64,000 nucleotides of DNA, taken from positions 27,952-91,951 of the forward strand of contig NZ_RWIN01000082.1 of assembly GCF_009761815.1 (NCBI RefSeq), given 5' to 3'. Below, in pieces: positions 30,417 through 41,350 of this stretch; within the stretch, counting starts at the first letter, position 1; every line of letters starts with the position of its first letter. The notes below the pieces were generated by a model. That model was not told where the DNA came from and did no database searches. It saw nothing but the letters and a program-made list of their open reading frames with translations. Origin of the DNA: Pseudomonas sp. PB120 (GTDB lineage Bacteria > Pseudomonadota > Gammaproteobacteria > Pseudomonadales > Pseudomonadaceae). The translations under genes were made by a program, and so were the position numbers.

Positions 30417-33400
30417 AGCGGAGTTTCCAAAGCAGCATCGGTACGCACCCCACGCCATTTATTGAAGCGATGGCGCAGTTTGTCGAGATAGAGGTAAACC
30501 ACCGGGGTGGTGTAGAGGGTCAGCACCTGGCTGAAGATCAGCCCGCCGATAATGGTCAGGCCCAGCGGCTGGCGCATTTCCGCGCCTTCGGCACGGCTGA
30601 GCAGCAACGGCAAGGCACCGAGGATCGCCGCCAGGGTGGTCATCAGAATCGGCCGCAGACGTTGCAGGCACGCGCTGCGAATTGATTCCAACGGTGCCAT
30701 GCCATGATGGCGTTCAAGTTGCAGCGCCAGGTCGATCATCAAAATCGCGTTCTTTTTCACCACGCCAATCAACAGGAACAGGCCCAGCAACGAGATCAGG
30801 CTGAACTCGCCCCCCAACGCGTAGATCGACAACAACGCGCCGACCCCGGCCGACGGCAGGGTCGACAGAATCGTCAGCGGGTGCACGTAACTTTCATACA
30901 GCACGCCCAGCACCAGGTACACCGCCACCAGCGCGCCGAGAATCATCCACGGCTGACTTTTCTGGGTGGCGGCGAACGCGTCGGCGGTGCCGGCCATTTT
31001 CACAATCACGTCTTCCGGCATGCCGAGCTTGGCAATCGCACGCTCGATGGCGGCCGTGCCCTGCTCCACCGTCACGCCTTCGGCCATGTCGAAGGAAATG
31101 CTCTCGGACGCAAACTGGCCTTCGTGGCTGACACGGTCATCTTCCAGGCTGTTTTCGTAATGGGCGATGGTCGACAGCGGAATCCGCGCGCCATCGGCCG
31201 TGATCACCTGAACCTGTTTCAGGGTGATAGGGTCCTGTGCGTATCTCGGATTGACCTCCATCACCACCTGATACTGGTTGAGGCTGTCGTAGATAGTGGA
31301 AATCTGCCGCTGGCTGTAGGCGTTGTTCAACACGGCGGTGACCATGCTCATGTCCACGCCCAGGCGCTTGGCCTGATCACGATCGACAATCAGCGTCACC
31401 TGTTGCGCGCCGCGCCCCTCGCGGGCATCAATTGCGGTCAACTCCGGCAAGGCCTTGAGCGCGGTGACGACCTTCGGATACCACTCACGCAATTCGCCCA
31501 GGTCGGCGCTTTGCAGAATGTAGGAATACTGCGACGTGGTCTGTTCGCGACCGCCGCCGAATTGCAGGTCCTGATCCGCCATCAGCATCAACTGTGCACC
31601 GGCCACCTTGGGCATTTCCTTGCGCAGGCGCTCGATGACCTTCTGCGCAGAAATGTTCCGTTCCTTGATCGGTTTCAGGCGCACCAGCATGAAGGCGTTG
31701 TTGGTGCCGTTGGTGCCACCGATGAACCCGGCCACGCTTTGCACGGCGTCGTCCTTGAGGACGGCGCGGCGGAAGGTTTCCATTTTCGGCTGCATCACGC
31801 TGAACGACAGTCCATCGTCGCCGCGCACGAAACCGATCAGCTGCCCGGTGTCTTGCTGCGGTAGAAACGTTTTAGGAACAACCACATACAGCGCAACGTT
31901 AACGCCAATTGTCAAAAGAAGACTGAGCAGCGTCAGTCGACGATGGCGCAGGACCCAGTCGAGACTGGTCGCATATTTGCCGACCATCCACTCGTTGGCG
32001 CGCTGGCTCCAGCGTTGCAAACGGTTCTCCTGGCCCGGCGTGTGTGGCTTGAGCCATCGCGCGCAGAGCATGGGCGTGAGTGTCAGTGAAACCACCAGCG
32101 ACACCACAATGGACGCCGCCAGCGTGATGGAAAATTCGCGGAACAGGCTTTCGATGATCCCGCCCATGAACAGGATCGACAGGAACACCGCCACCAGCGA
32201 GACGTTCATCGACAGCAAGGTGAAGCCGACTTCCTTGGCGCCGAGGTACGCGGCTTTCATGGGTGGTATGCCTTCGTCGATGTGCCGGGAAATGTTCTCC
32301 AGCACCACGATGGCATCGTCCACCACCAGCCCCGTGGCCAGGATCAGCGCCATCAGCGACAGGTTGTTCAGGGAGAATCCGTAGAGGTACATCACCGCAA
32401 AGGTACCGACCAGCGACACCGGCACCGCCAGCGTCGGAATCAGCGAGGCGCGGAAGTTACCGAGAAACAGGAACACCACCAGAATCACCAGCGCCACGGC
32501 AATCAGCAGGGTCATTTCCGCTTCGTGCAACGTCGCCTTGATCACGGGCGAGCGGTCCATCGCCAGGTTCAGCTTGACGCTGGCCGGCAGCACCGCTTGC
32601 AGCGCCGGCAGCTGGGCCTTGATCTCGTTGACCGTCTCGATGATGTTGGCGCCGGCCTGGCGGTTGATCACCAGCAGCACCGCCGCGTCATCATTGAAGA
32701 AGCCGCTGTTGTAGCGGTCCTCGACGCCGTCGCTGACCTTGGCCACATCCTTCAGGCGCAGCGCAGCGCCGTTGGCGTAGTGAATGATCAGCGACTCGTA
32801 ATCCTTGGCCTTTTCCAGTTGATCGTTGGCCTGGACCTGCCACAAGCGCTCGCCGTCTTCGACCGAGCCCTTGGGGCGTCGTACGTTGGCGTTGGCAATG
32901 GTGTTGCGCACATCGTCCAGCGCCACGCCGTACTGGTTGAGCGCTTGGGGTTCTAGCTCGATGCGCACCGCCGGCAGCGAACTGCCGCCGATCTGCACTT
33001 CACCCACGCCCTGCACCTGAGACAGGCTCTGGGACAAAATGGTCGAGGCCAAATCGTAAAGCTGGCCCTTCTCCAACACATCCGAGGTCAGCGACAGCAC
33101 CATGATCGGCGCCTGGGACGGGTTGACCTTCTTGTAGGTCGGCATGCTGCGCATCCCGCTCGGCAGCAGGTTGCGCGAGGCGTTGATCGCCGCTTGCACT
33201 TCCCGCGCCGCGCCGTTGATGTCGCGGTCGAGGTCAAATTGCAGGATCACCCGGGTCGAGCCCTGGCTGGATCGGCTGCTCATGGTGTTGACCCCGGCGA
33301 TGGCGCCGAAGGAACGCTCGAGCGGCGTGGCCACGGTCGAGGCCATCACTTCGGGGCTGGCACCGGCCAGGCTGGCCTGGACCACGATTACCGGGAAGTC

Positions 33401-33520
33401 CATTTGCGGCAGCGGCGCCACCGGCAACAGGCCGAAGCTCACGCCGCCCAGCAGCATGATCGCCAGGCTCAGCAACATGGTCGCGACCGGGCGCTTGATG
33501 AAAGGTCCGGACAGGTTCAT
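30413..33520 (-). CDS. muxC: RND efflux transporter, MuxC/MdtC type
   Basis: Inner membrane proton-driven RND pump subunit of 1035 residues with twelve predicted membrane helices and two large periplasmic loops. It begins with the family start [20 protein letters not shown]. The proton relay segment [21 protein letters not shown] contains the Asp pair in helix 4. Paired with MuxB, it forms a heteromultimeric pump, as in MdtBC/MuxBC systems. Four-base overlaps on both sides give strict coupling within the operon. Confidence 0.95.
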   Translation of the reverse strand: MNLSGPFIKRPVATMLLSLAIMLLGGVSFGLLPVAPLPQMDFPVIVVQASLAGASPEVMASTVATPLERSFGAIAGVNTMSSRSSQGSTRVILQFDLDRDINGAAREVQAAINASRNLLPSGMRSMPTYKKVNPSQAPIMVLSLTSDVLEKGQLYDLASTILSQSLSQVQGVGEVQIGGSSLPAVRIELEPQALNQYGVALDDVRNTIANANVRRPKGSVEDGERLWQVQANDQLEKAKDYESLIIHYANGAALRLKDVAKVSDGVEDRYNSGFFNDDAAVLLVINRQAGANIIETVNEIKAQLPALQAVLPASVKLNLAMDRSPVIKATLHEAEMTLLIAVALVILVVFLFLGNFRASLIPTLAVPVSLVGTFAVMYLYGFSLNNLSLMALILATGLVVDDAIVVLENISRHIDEGIPPMKAAYLGAKEVGFTLLSMNVSLVAVFLSILFMGGIIESLFREFSITLAASIVVSLVVSLTLTPMLCARWLKPHTPGQENRLQRWSQRANEWMVGKYATSLDWVLRHRRLTLLSLLLTIGVNVALYVVVPKTFLPQQDTGQLIGFVRGDDGLSFSVMQPKMETFRRAVLKDDAVQSVAGFIGGTNGTNNAFMLVRLKPIKERNISAQKVIERLRKEMPKVAGAQLMLMADQDLQFGGGREQTTSQYSYILQSADLGELREWYPKVVTALKALPELTAIDAREGRGAQQVTLIVDRDQAKRLGVDMSMVTAVLNNAYSQRQISTIYDSLNQYQVVMEVNPRYAQDPITLKQVQVITADGARIPLSTIAHYENSLEDDRVSHEGQFASESISFDMAEGVTVEQGTAAIERAIAKLGMPEDVIVKMAGTADAFAATQKSQPWMILGALVAVYLVLGVLYESYVHPLTILSTLPSAGVGALLSIYALGGEFSLISLLGLFLLIGVVKKNAILMIDLALQLERHHGMAPLESIRSACLQRLRPILMTTLAAILGALPLLLSRAEGAEMRQPLGLTIIGGLIFSQVLTLYTTPVVYLYLDKLRHRFNKWRGVRTDAALETPL

Positions 33521-36500
33521 GGCTGCTCTACCGCTTCCACGGCTTCAGACTTGTGGCCCCAGCGTCGCCCCAGCCGGTCGAAGTACAGATAAATCACCGG
33601 CGTGGTGAACAGCGTCAGCACCTGGCTGACCAGCAAACCGCCGACCATCACCAGACCCAGCGGTTGGCGCAGTTCCGCACCGGAACCGGTGGCCAGCATC
33701 AACGGCACCGCACCGAACAAAGCGGCCAGCGTGGTCATCAGGATCGGCCGGAAACGCAGCAGTGCCGCCTGATAGATCGCGGCCTCCGGCGCCATGCCCT
33801 GGTTGCGTTCGGCATCGAGGGCAAAGTCGATCATCATGATCGCGTTCTTCTTCACGATGCCGATCAGCAGGATGATGCCGATGATCGCGATCATCCCCAG
33901 GTCATTGCCACTGAGCAGCAGCGCCAACAAGGCGCCGACCGCCGCCGAGGGCAAGGTCGAGAGAATGGTGATCGGGTGGATATAACTCTCGTACAACACG
34001 CCGAGCACGATGTACATGGTCACCACCGCCGCCAGAATCAGCAGCAAGGTGCTCGACAGCGAGGCCTGGAAAGCCTCGGCCGCACCCTGGAACTGCGTCT
34101 GCACGCCAATTGGCATGCCGATGTCTTTCTGCACCTGGTCGATGATTTCCACCGCCTGGCCCAGCGCCACACCCGGCGCGAGGTTGAAGGACATCATTAC
34201 CGCCGGGAACTGGCCGATGTGGGTAATCGCCAGCTGCGCCTGACGCTCTTCGACGTGGGCCAGGCTGGCGAGGCGCACTTGTCCGCCATCGGTGGTCTTG
34301 ACGTGAATCTGGTTCAGCGCGTCCGGGCCGATCTTCTCGCCGGACTGCGATTGCAGCACCACGCGGTATTGACTGGCCTGGGTGTAGATCGTGGAAATCT
34401 GCCGCTGACCGAAGGCGTCATACAGCGCGTCGGTGATGTTCGACACCGACACGCCAACCCGCGACGCCGCATCGCGGTCGATCACCAGATAGACCTGCAA
34501 ACCCTTGTCCTGCAAGTCGCTCGCGACATCGGTCAGCTCCGGCCGTTGTGCCAGCGCTTCAACCAGACGACCGCTCCACAGGCTCAACAATTCCGAGTCC
34601 GGCGACGACATGCTGAATTGATACTGCGTGCGGCTGACCCGGTCTTCGATGGTCAGGTCCTGCACCGGCTGCATGAACAGGCGGATGCCAACCAGTTTGT
34701 CGAGTTCCGGTTGCAGGCGGGCAATCACCGCGGTCGCGCTCAAGTCACGATTGCTGTGGGATTTAAGGTTGATCAGCAAGCGACCGCTGTTGAGCGTCGA
34801 GTTGTCGCCGTCGACGCCAATGTAGGACGACAGGCTTTCCACCGCCGGATCGGCGAGGATGACTTTCGCCAGTTCCTGCTGCCGCTCGCTCATCGCTGCG
34901 AAGGAAATCGACTGCGGCGCCTCGGAAATCCCCTGGATCACCCCGGTGTCCTGCACCGGAAAGAATCCCTTGGGCACGACCATGTACAGGAACACGGTCA
35001 GCGCCAACGTAGCCACGGCCACCAGCAACGTCAGCGGCTGGTGCTTGAGAACCCACGTTAACTTGCGTCCGTAAGCCGCGATCATCCAGTCAATTGCTGC
35101 ACCGCTGGCCCGGTAGAAACGGCCCTGCTCTTCTTCCTTCGGTTCACGCTTGAGCAGACGCGCGCACATCATCGGCGTCAGTGTCAGGGACACCACCAGG
35201 GAAATCAGGATGGCCACCGCCAAGGTGATGGCGAACTCACGGAACAGCCGCCCCACTACGTCAGCCATGAACAACAGCGGGATCAGCACCGCGATCAGCG
35301 ACAGGGTCAGGGAAATCAGGGTAAAGCCGATCTGCTTGGCGCCCTTGAGCGCGGCATTCAGCGGGCTGTCGCCCTCTTCGATAAATCGGGCAATGTTTTC
35401 CAGCATCACGATCGCATCGTCCACCACGAAACCGGTGGCGATGGTCAGGGCCATCAGGGTCAGGTTGTTGACCGAGAAACCCGCGAGGTACATCACGCCA
35501 AAGGTGCCGATCAGCGACAGCGGCACGGCCACCGACGGGATGATCGTGGCGCTGGCCCGACGCAGGAACAGGAACGTGACCATGACCACCAGCGCGATGG
35601 CGATCAGCAGTTCGTGTTGTACATCGGTGACCGAGGCGCGGATGGTCTGGGTGCGGTCAGTCAGGACGGTGACGTCGAGGCCGGCCGGCAGGTTGTCGGT
35701 GATGCTCGGCAACAAGGCCTTGATGCGGTCGACCACTTCGATGACGTTGGCACCCGGCTGGCGCTGAATGTTCAGCAGCACCGCCTGGTTTTCATTGGCC
35801 CAGGCCGCCAGGCGCTCGTTCTCGGCACCGTCGACGATTTCCGCCACGTCCTTGAGCCGCAACGGCGCACCGTTGGCATAGGCCAAAATCAGGTTGGCGT
35901 AATCCTTCGGTGAAGTCAGCTGATCGTTGGCATCGAGCATCGAAACCCGGGTCGGGCCGTCGAAGTTACCTTTCGGCTGGTTGACGTTGGACGCGCCGAT
36001 CAGGGTGCGCACGTCCGACAGGTTCAGGCCGTTGGCCGCCAGGGCTTCGGGGTTGACCTTGATGCGCACGGCCTGACGCTGGCCGCCCGCAATGCTGACC
36101 ATGCCGACGCCACTGATCTGGGCAATTTTCTGCGCCATGCGCGTGTCGACCAAATCGTTGAGTTTGGGCAGTAGCATGGTCTTGGAGGTGATGGCCAGGG
36201 TCAGCACCGGGGTGTCAGCCGGGTTCACCTTGTTGTACACCGGCGGTGCCGGCAGGTCCTTGGGCAGCAAATTGGTCGCAGCGTTGATCGCGGCTTGCAC
36301 CTGCTGCTCGGCGACGTCCATGTTGATGTCGAGGCTGAAACGCAGGGTCAGCACCGACGCGCCGCCAGAACTGGTCGAGGCCATCTGGGTCAGGCCGGGC
36401 ATCTGCCCGAACTGCCGTTCAAGGGGCGCGGTCACGGCGCTGGTCATGACGTCCGGGCTGGCGCCGGGATAGAGCGTCATGACGCGAATGGTCGGGTAGT

Positions 36501-36621
36501 CGACCTGAGGCAATGCCGACACGGGCAACAACCGGTAGGCGATGATGCCGGCCAGGATAATGGCCAGCATGCTCAGCGTGGTGGCTACCGGGCGAAGGAT
36601 AAACAGCCGCGAGATGTTCAT
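33517..36621 (-). CDS. muxB: RND efflux transporter, MuxB/MdtB type
   Basis: RND pump subunit of 1034 residues. It starts [20 protein letters not shown] and carries the helix-4 proton relay [21 protein letters not shown]. It is about as long as MuxC and similar to it across the whole length, so the two genes are an old duplication. Overlaps the muxA stop by 4 bases upstream and the muxC start by 4 bases downstream. Confidence 0.95.
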   Translation of the reverse strand: MNISRLFILRPVATTLSMLAIILAGIIAYRLLPVSALPQVDYPTIRVMTLYPGASPDVMTSAVTAPLERQFGQMPGLTQMASTSSGGASVLTLRFSLDINMDVAEQQVQAAINAATNLLPKDLPAPPVYNKVNPADTPVLTLAITSKTMLLPKLNDLVDTRMAQKIAQISGVGMVSIAGGQRQAVRIKVNPEALAANGLNLSDVRTLIGASNVNQPKGNFDGPTRVSMLDANDQLTSPKDYANLILAYANGAPLRLKDVAEIVDGAENERLAAWANENQAVLLNIQRQPGANVIEVVDRIKALLPSITDNLPAGLDVTVLTDRTQTIRASVTDVQHELLIAIALVVMVTFLFLRRASATIIPSVAVPLSLIGTFGVMYLAGFSVNNLTLMALTIATGFVVDDAIVMLENIARFIEEGDSPLNAALKGAKQIGFTLISLTLSLIAVLIPLLFMADVVGRLFREFAITLAVAILISLVVSLTLTPMMCARLLKREPKEEEQGRFYRASGAAIDWMIAAYGRKLTWVLKHQPLTLLVAVATLALTVFLYMVVPKGFFPVQDTGVIQGISEAPQSISFAAMSERQQELAKVILADPAVESLSSYIGVDGDNSTLNSGRLLINLKSHSNRDLSATAVIARLQPELDKLVGIRLFMQPVQDLTIEDRVSRTQYQFSMSSPDSELLSLWSGRLVEALAQRPELTDVASDLQDKGLQVYLVIDRDAASRVGVSVSNITDALYDAFGQRQISTIYTQASQYRVVLQSQSGEKIGPDALNQIHVKTTDGGQVRLASLAHVEERQAQLAITHIGQFPAVMMSFNLAPGVALGQAVEIIDQVQKDIGMPIGVQTQFQGAAEAFQASLSSTLLLILAAVVTMYIVLGVLYESYIHPITILSTLPSAAVGALLALLLSGNDLGMIAIIGIILLIGIVKKNAIMMIDFALDAERNQGMAPEAAIYQAALLRFRPILMTTLAALFGAVPLMLATGSGAELRQPLGLVMVGGLLVSQVLTLFTTPVIYLYFDRLGRRWGHKSEAVEAVEQP

Positions 36622-37937
36622 GCGCCGCCCTTTTTCACCTTGTCTGTGGTCGCAGGTTCAGTGCTGCTGGCCGCCGATTTGCCTTGCAGATGCCCGGTCG
36701 GAGTAGTCGGTACATCCTTGGTGTCGTTGACCACTTCCACTTCGCTGCCTTCCTTCAGACGGTCGGTGCCTTCCAGGACGACCCGATCGCCCACGGCCAA
36801 GCCTTCGGTAATCACGGTGTTTTCGCCGTTACTGGCACCTACCTTCAACTGACGGATCGTGACCTTCTTGCCGTCGGCGTCCAGGGCGTAGACGAACGTG
36901 CCGTTGGTACCGAACTGGATCGCCGCCGAGGGTGCGAGCACCACGCCTTTGAGGGTGTCGGCCAGCAGGTGGACGTTGACGAACTGGTTGGGGAACAGCG
37001 ACTGGTCGCGGTTCTCGTAACGGGCCTTGAATTTCAGGGTGCCGGTGGTGACGTCGATCTGGTTGTCCAGGCTCTGCAACACGCCGTTGGCTTGCAGTTT
37101 CATGTCACCGCGATCCCAGGCTTCCACCGGCAGTTTTGCGCCGGAACGATAACGGGCCAGCACGGTTTCAAGGCTGTTTTCCGGCAGGGTGAACGCAACA
37201 CTGATCGGCTGGGTCTGGGTGATGATCGCCAGCGCGGTGGTGTCGTTCGCCGCCACCAGGTTACCGACGTCCAGCTGACGCAGGCCTACGCGACCGGCAA
37301 TCGGTGCGCGGATCTTGGTGAATTCCAGATTGAGCTTGGCATCGTTGACTGCGGCCTGATTGGTCTTGACCGTGCCTTGATACTGGCCGACCAGCGCTTC
37401 AGCGGTGTCCAGGGTCTGTTTGGCGATACTGTCTTCGCGGTACAGGCCGCGATAGCGCTCGACGTCGACCTGGGCGTTTTTCAGTTGCGCCTGGTTTTGC
37501 AGCAACGTGCCTTCAGCTTGAAGCAAGGCATTCTGGTAAGGACGCGGATCGATCTCGGCCAGCAGGTCCCCCGCCTTCACCATTTGCCCTTCTTCGAAAG
37601 AGATCTTGATCAATTCGCCGCCAACCCGGCTGCGCACATTGATGGTGTTCAACGCCGTCACGGTGCCCAGCGCCTTGTAATACAGCGCAAAGTCGCCCTT
37701 GACCGCTGGCGCCACACGCACCGGTACCGGCCCGGTCGCCCCGCCGAACCCAGGTCGCATGCCCCCCGACTTGCCGGTGTGGCCGGCGACGGCTTTCGGC
37801 TTTTCGCCCGTTTTGTGGTCAGTACCGCCGGGCCAGAATTTCCAGCACAGGCCAGCGATGACCAACAGGACAAGCAGGCCAAACAGCCAGCGACGGGAGT
37901 TACGGGGAGCGAAGGATTGCATTGAATGATCAACCAT
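36618..37937 (-). CDS. muxA: RND periplasmic adaptor (membrane fusion protein)
   Basis: Adaptor of 439 residues linking the pump to OpmB. One N-terminal transmembrane anchor ([19 protein letters not shown]) is followed by a Gly-rich linker and the lipoyl/coiled-coil/beta-barrel order of the HlyD family ([38 protein letters not shown]). Two starts are possible, ATG 37937 or ATG 37922. Neither has a strong Shine-Dalgarno, and the longer is given. It is first in muxABC-opmB. A candidate CpxR box lies about 70 bases upstream. Confidence 0.93.
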   Translation of the reverse strand: MVDHSMQSFAPRNSRRWLFGLLVLLVIAGLCWKFWPGGTDHKTGEKPKAVAGHTGKSGGMRPGFGGATGPVPVRVAPAVKGDFALYYKALGTVTALNTINVRSRVGGELIKISFEEGQMVKAGDLLAEIDPRPYQNALLQAEGTLLQNQAQLKNAQVDVERYRGLYREDSIAKQTLDTAEALVGQYQGTVKTNQAAVNDAKLNLEFTKIRAPIAGRVGLRQLDVGNLVAANDTTALAIITQTQPISVAFTLPENSLETVLARYRSGAKLPVEAWDRGDMKLQANGVLQSLDNQIDVTTGTLKFKARYENRDQSLFPNQFVNVHLLADTLKGVVLAPSAAIQFGTNGTFVYALDADGKKVTIRQLKVGASNGENTVITEGLAVGDRVVLEGTDRLKEGSEVEVVNDTKDVPTTPTGHLQGKSAASSTEPATTDKVKKGGA

Positions 37938-38003
37938 TGGGCGCGTGGGCTTCTTTTACATGAGGCTGAACGATAAGCACTGGCGGGTATTAAGCAAAGC
38001 GCC

Positions 38004-38019
38004 TTTACCGGCAATTTAC
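38004..38019 (-). promoter_or_regulatory. Candidate CpxR box upstream of muxA
   Basis: On the minus strand GTAAA-TTGCCG-GTAAA, a direct repeat fitting the CpxR pattern GTAAA-N4-8-GTAAA. A possible -35/-10 pair (TTGCTT-N16-TATCGT) follows between it and the muxA start. CpxR sites upstream of RND pump operons are known in P. aeruginosa, so this placement makes sense. Confidence 0.5.
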
Positions 38020-38065
38020 CTTCGGCTTACGTAACAGGATGTTTGTCCAAGACACTGAATCACAA

Positions 38066-38096
38066 ATGAAAACGGCCTGGACAGGGCCAGGCCGTT
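38066..38096 (-). terminator. Intrinsic terminator of tpx
   Basis: On the minus strand AACGGCCTGG, 6-base loop, CCAGGCCGTT, running into TTTTCATTT: a perfect 10-base stem 20 bases past the tpx stop. Confidence 0.85.
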
Positions 38097-38116
38097 AACA
38101 ATTGTAATGACTATGC

Positions 38117-38617
38117 TTATTTCAGAACGGAAAGTGCTGCTTCGTAGTTAGGTTCCTGGCCGATTTCGCTGACCAGTTCGCTGTGCAGGACGTTGTCGTT
38201 TTCGTCCAGAACTACCACCGCACGGGCGGTCAGGCCCTTGAGTGGGCCGTCGGCAATGGCCACGCCATAGTTCTCGATGAACTCGGCGCCGCGCAGGGTC
38301 GACAGGTTCTGTACGTTGTCCAGGCCTTCAGCGCCGCAGAAGCGGGCTTGGGCGAACGGCAGGTCAGCGGAGATGCACAGCACGACGGTGTTGGCGACAT
38401 CGTTGGCCTGGGCGTTGAACTTGCGCACCGACGTGGCGCAGGTCGGGGTGTCGACGCTAGGGAAGATGTTCAGCACTTTGCGCTTGCCGGCGAAGTTCGC
38501 CAGGGTCACGTCGGACAGATTGCCGGCAACCAGGGAAAAGGCTGGCGCCTTGGAACCGGCTTGTGGCAGCTGGCCGTTGACTTGAACCGGGTTGCCTTTG
38601 AGAGTGACTTGAGCCAT
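38117..38617 (-). CDS. tpx: Thiol peroxidase, atypical 2-Cys peroxiredoxin
   Basis: Tpx of 166 residues, the usual family length, reducing peroxides with thioredoxin. The peroxidatic Cys60 sits in [15 protein letters not shown], and the resolving Cys94 in ARFCGAEGL. The start at 38617 begins [12 protein letters not shown], as in other Tpx proteins, with AAGGA upstream. The open frame upstream is not coding-like. It is monocistronic, with its own terminator. No OxyR-type site was recognised in the upstream sequence. Confidence 0.96.
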   Translation of the reverse strand: MAQVTLKGNPVQVNGQLPQAGSKAPAFSLVAGNLSDVTLANFAGKRKVLNIFPSVDTPTCATSVRKFNAQANDVANTVVLCISADLPFAQARFCGAEGLDNVQNLSTLRGAEFIENYGVAIADGPLKGLTARAVVVLDENDNVLHSELVSEIGQEPNYEAALSVLK

Positions 38618-38965
38618 GAACGGAGTCCTTCTGAACGTTGTTGTGGAGAATTTTGCCGAGGCCGAAGTTAAGCACGAAACGGCCCGGCCACCTATGGTCA
38701 GATACAAATTGTGAAGTCTGGTTGCAAAAACTGGATACAACCCGCCCTGCTACCTACATAAAACTCTGTGGGAGCCGGGCTTGCCCGCGATGACAATGGC
38801 ACATGCCACATCGCTGGTGGCTGACAGATTGCAATCGCGAGCAGGCTCGCTCCTACAGGACCGCATAAATTCATCCTGTGGGAATTTTCGTTGGCACCGC
38901 TGTCGATTCAGCCAGCAGCCATTCGACTAAGCAGTGAATCTACCCACTCCAGCGGAGAAACCACC
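38618..38965. repeat. tpx/yciI intergenic region with REPIN
   Basis: No gene seen. A REPIN occupies 38767-38860: left arm CTGTGGGAGCCGGGCTTGCC, right arm GCGAGCAGGCTCGCTCCTAC. The arms again belong to different REP subtypes. The regions on either side hold the divergent promoters of tpx and the YciI-like gene, not individually resolved. Confidence 0.75.
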
Positions 38966-39391
38966 ATGCGATTCATGATCATTATAAAAGCCAGCCAGGA
39001 CTCCGAAGCCGGCGTGATGCCCAGCGAAGAACTGTTGACCGCGATGGGCAACTACAACGAGGAACTGGCCAAGGCCGGCATCCTCCTCGCGGGCGAAGGC
39101 CTCCATCCCAGCAGCAAAGGCACCCGCGTGCGGTTCTCCGGCGACAAGCGCTCGGTGATCGACGGCCCGTTTGCCGAAACCAAGGAACTGATCGCCGGTT
39201 TCTGGTTGTGGAAGGTGAAGTCCAAAGAAGAAGCCATCGAGTGGGTCAAGCGCTGCCCCAACCCGATGCCGGGCACTGAACCCGAGATCGAGATTCGCCA
39301 GGTGTTTGAGATGGACGATTTTGGGCCTGAGCTCACACCGGAACTTCGGGAGCAGGAAGAGCGGGTGTTCGGGGAAGGAAGGAAGTGCTGA
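38966..39391 (+). CDS. YciI-like (DGPF domain) protein
   Basis: Protein of 141 residues with the YCII/DGPF fold: start MRFMIIIKASQDSEAG and the signature DGPFAETKELIAGFW at about residues 71-85, followed by a conserved acidic C-terminal extension. Such proteins have a ferredoxin-like fold with a His-Asp type active site in some members and are often encoded next to ECF sigma factors, but none is present here. The start is supported by GGAG 8 bases upstream. Function unknown. Confidence 0.88.
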   Translation: MRFMIIIKASQDSEAGVMPSEELLTAMGNYNEELAKAGILLAGEGLHPSSKGTRVRFSGDKRSVIDGPFAETKELIAGFWLWKVKSKEEAIEWVKRCPNPMPGTEPEIEIRQVFEMDDFGPELTPELREQEERVFGEGRKC

Positions 39392-39402
39392 GCGAGCTTC
39401 TA

Positions 39403-39460
39403 GCGCACTTTGATCACGTCCTAAACAAGAGCAGGCCTCGAATGGACGTGATCGAGTGCG
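39403..39460. other. Imperfect inverted repeat between convergent genes
   Basis: GCGCACTTTGATCACGTCC and GGACGTGATCGAGTGCG, separated by 22 bases. Ten bases pair perfectly, then a mismatch, then five more. It sits at the junction between the conserved YciI-like gene and the bacteriocin island, and has no T-tract. It may be a shared terminator-like structure or a boundary mark. Confidence 0.4.
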
Positions 39461-39482
39461 TGGGGCTCAGCCACTCGTTTGG

Positions 39483-40982
39483 TTACTCGTGTCGATTTCC
39501 GAAAACGACGTATAACGGCTCAAGCCCAGTCTCGCTGGGGAAGACCACTATATAGTCGTCAATCGGCACATCTTCGCCACTACCGGTCACGAGCTCAAGC
39601 GGCGGTATTGACGAGGAGTAAACGAAACCAACCCGATGTGTTGGCGGCGGTGCGTCGGGAACACGCGTCTGGACAGCAGTCGATGCAGACCACTCAATGG
39701 TTATCGGTGCAGAGCCATCCGCCGTAAAGCTGAATGAATTGGGTTGTTCGGCTGATTGCGCCCCGCGAACCCGCACCCTCGGAGCTGAAAGATTGTGCCG
39801 CGAGCTGGTGATGTGCACCTGCTCCAGAGATTGGACCTCGCGTAATCCTCTAAACATCGATCCGGGTTTAGCCGGCACTACAGCCGAGCCCATCCTGACA
39901 GGAACGAGAACCTCGGACCGCTCCGCTGCCAATGACTGCCAATCTTGTCCTTCAACAGGCATCAATTCGAACAAAGGGACACTGAGACCGAAGACCTTGT
40001 TATCTGCGCGACTGGTAAATTCGAACTGCAACACAGCGGCTCGGTGTTTTTCATCGGCAGGCTCATCGGACGTGTTACGCCAGGTAAATTCGGCTACTGC
40101 CGAACGTATGGCTTTTTGTAGATCTACCTGTTGAGAAAACTCCAATGCCGATGACTCATCCTCCAAAAGCAAGTTGGGGCGATTACCCACTATGGCCAAC
40201 AACGCTTGGAGCCTGCAGACAGTCAGGGCCGGACTCGCCCCCGCCAAAGTCTGCGAACCAATCAACTTCTGCTGGGCGGCTATCATCAACGCCTCGGCTT
40301 CATCGTGCAGGGTACGATGGCGCTGATTAATAGCCGCCAATCGTGCAATGTAGCGATCGTAAGTCCCATTGATTTGATGGGCGATGTCTTGCCACTGAGC
40401 CAGGTCGGATCGCGCATATTTCAGGTCGCCCTGAGCGATTTTTCTGGTGAACTCGATGTGCATTTTAAAGAATTCGAACTTTCGAGTACTCAAGTATGAA
40501 TCATGCTGTGCCCGCTCCAGTTCACGGATGTTATTTTCCTGATCGTAAATATCAAGGCTGACACCCTGCACAGAGCGAAAGTGCTGGACTCGCTGTCCAA
40601 AAACAGAAAATGCCAGATCGACGGCCTGCTCTGAAACAGCTACGTCTAATGCGATTTTGCGCACATTCGTCAAGCTGTGCTGGACAGCCGTCATCCGCAC
40701 CGGGGGTGGAGGTAACGAGCCCCCGTCATCCTTGAAAGCCGCCAGGCCTTGTTCGCGATGCCACTGCCTGACGTGATGCACTACAGTGTCCGGATCATGT
40801 TCCATGCCTGTTTCGTCAGGAGCAAACAACAGATCCGCTCCTTTAGGGTGACCTACGATGCGGTCGAAATGATTGATCAGGTGGTTATGGTCCAGCCTGG
40901 GTAGGTCGACGGCCCAGATCCGTTCAACCAGCGCCTTGAATTCCGAAGCGGTGAAATCCTTGAGTGTTGGTTTAAGTTCCAT
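39483..40982 (-). CDS. Fusion of colicin-type immunity domain with pyocin-S domain, no nuclease
   Basis: Protein of 499 residues. Residues 1-85 are clearly an E-type colicin/pyocin immunity domain (start MELKPTLKDFTASEFKALVE; helix III region HFDRIVGHPKGADLLFAPDE). The middle (about 100-290) is predicted helical. The last 180 residues resemble the S-type pyocin translocation domain (PIDDYIVVFPSETGLEPLYV) and stop exactly where a nuclease domain would begin in a bacteriocin. There is no killing domain and no signal peptide. The second of the two aromatic residues important in Im9 binding is Ala54 here. It follows the stand-alone immunity gene on the same strand. It may be a rearranged remnant or a second immunity factor. 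Confidence 0.75.
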   Translation of the reverse strand: MELKPTLKDFTASEFKALVERIWAVDLPRLDHNHLINHFDRIVGHPKGADLLFAPDETGMEHDPDTVVHHVRQWHREQGLAAFKDDGGSLPPPPVRMTAVQHSLTNVRKIALDVAVSEQAVDLAFSVFGQRVQHFRSVQGVSLDIYDQENNIRELERAQHDSYLSTRKFEFFKMHIEFTRKIAQGDLKYARSDLAQWQDIAHQINGTYDRYIARLAAINQRHRTLHDEAEALMIAAQQKLIGSQTLAGASPALTVCRLQALLAIVGNRPNLLLEDESSALEFSQQVDLQKAIRSAVAEFTWRNTSDEPADEKHRAAVLQFEFTSRADNKVFGLSVPLFELMPVEGQDWQSLAAERSEVLVPVRMGSAVVPAKPGSMFRGLREVQSLEQVHITSSRHNLSAPRVRVRGAQSAEQPNSFSFTADGSAPITIEWSASTAVQTRVPDAPPPTHRVGFVYSSSIPPLELVTGSGEDVPIDDYIVVFPSETGLEPLYVVFGNRHE

Positions 40983-41026
40983 CTTGATTCGTCCTTGAGT
41001 TTATTTGGCATACAGTCGAATAACCT

Positions 41027-41055
41027 GGCACCTGCTCATTATTTGTGCAGGTGCC
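41027..41055 (-). other. Perfect 9-base hairpin between immunity and fusion genes
   Basis: GGCACCTGC, 11-base loop, GCAGGTGCC. No U-run follows on the minus strand. It lies between the immunity stop and the fusion gene start and could set the relative expression of the two by RNA processing or partial termination. Confidence 0.5.
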
Positions 41056-41074
41056 CGTATGTTAGAGACGGCGA

Positions 41075-41350
41075 TTATTCAGGTTTGAAACCAGGTTTGT
41101 TATTAGCCGCGCGCCACTCTTTGACTGTCTTCAAGATGCCTTCAGGGCTGTTTTCCTGGCCTTCATCAGGATAGAAAATAACGTCTGAGCGACCTGGGTG
41201 TTCGGTGATACGTTCAAAGTGAACAAGGAGACGGTCTAAATAGGCCTCTAACGCTCTGCCCTGCAACCCTTCAGGAAAGTCATTAAATTTTCGCAAAAAT
41301 GACAAAAACTCGGCTTCGGTGTAGTCCTCCAGCCTCTCTTTAAAGATCAT
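41075..41350 (-). CDS. Bacteriocin immunity protein, Im9-like
   Basis: Protein of 91 residues, close in length and sequence to the DNase-colicin immunity proteins: TEAEFLSFLRKF, LVHFERITEHPGRSDVIFYP, and the end TVKEWRAANNKPGFK. The aromatic pair that forms the binding hot spot in Im9 is kept as Phe59-Tyr60. The gene begins inside the last codons of the bacteriocin gene (11-base overlap) with AAGGAG within that gene, the usual arrangement ensuring immunity with toxin synthesis. It should protect against the C-terminal HNH nuclease. Confidence 0.93.
   Translation of the reverse strand: MIFKERLEDYTEAEFLSFLRKFNDFPEGLQGRALEAYLDRLLVHFERITEHPGRSDVIFYPDEGQENSPEGILKTVKEWRAANNKPGFKPE

Noticed and set aside
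33553..35061. 502-codon open frame antisense to muxB
   Set aside because: The translation is full of Gln, Arg and His runs, typical of the reverse strand of a conserved gene, and it has no start signal.
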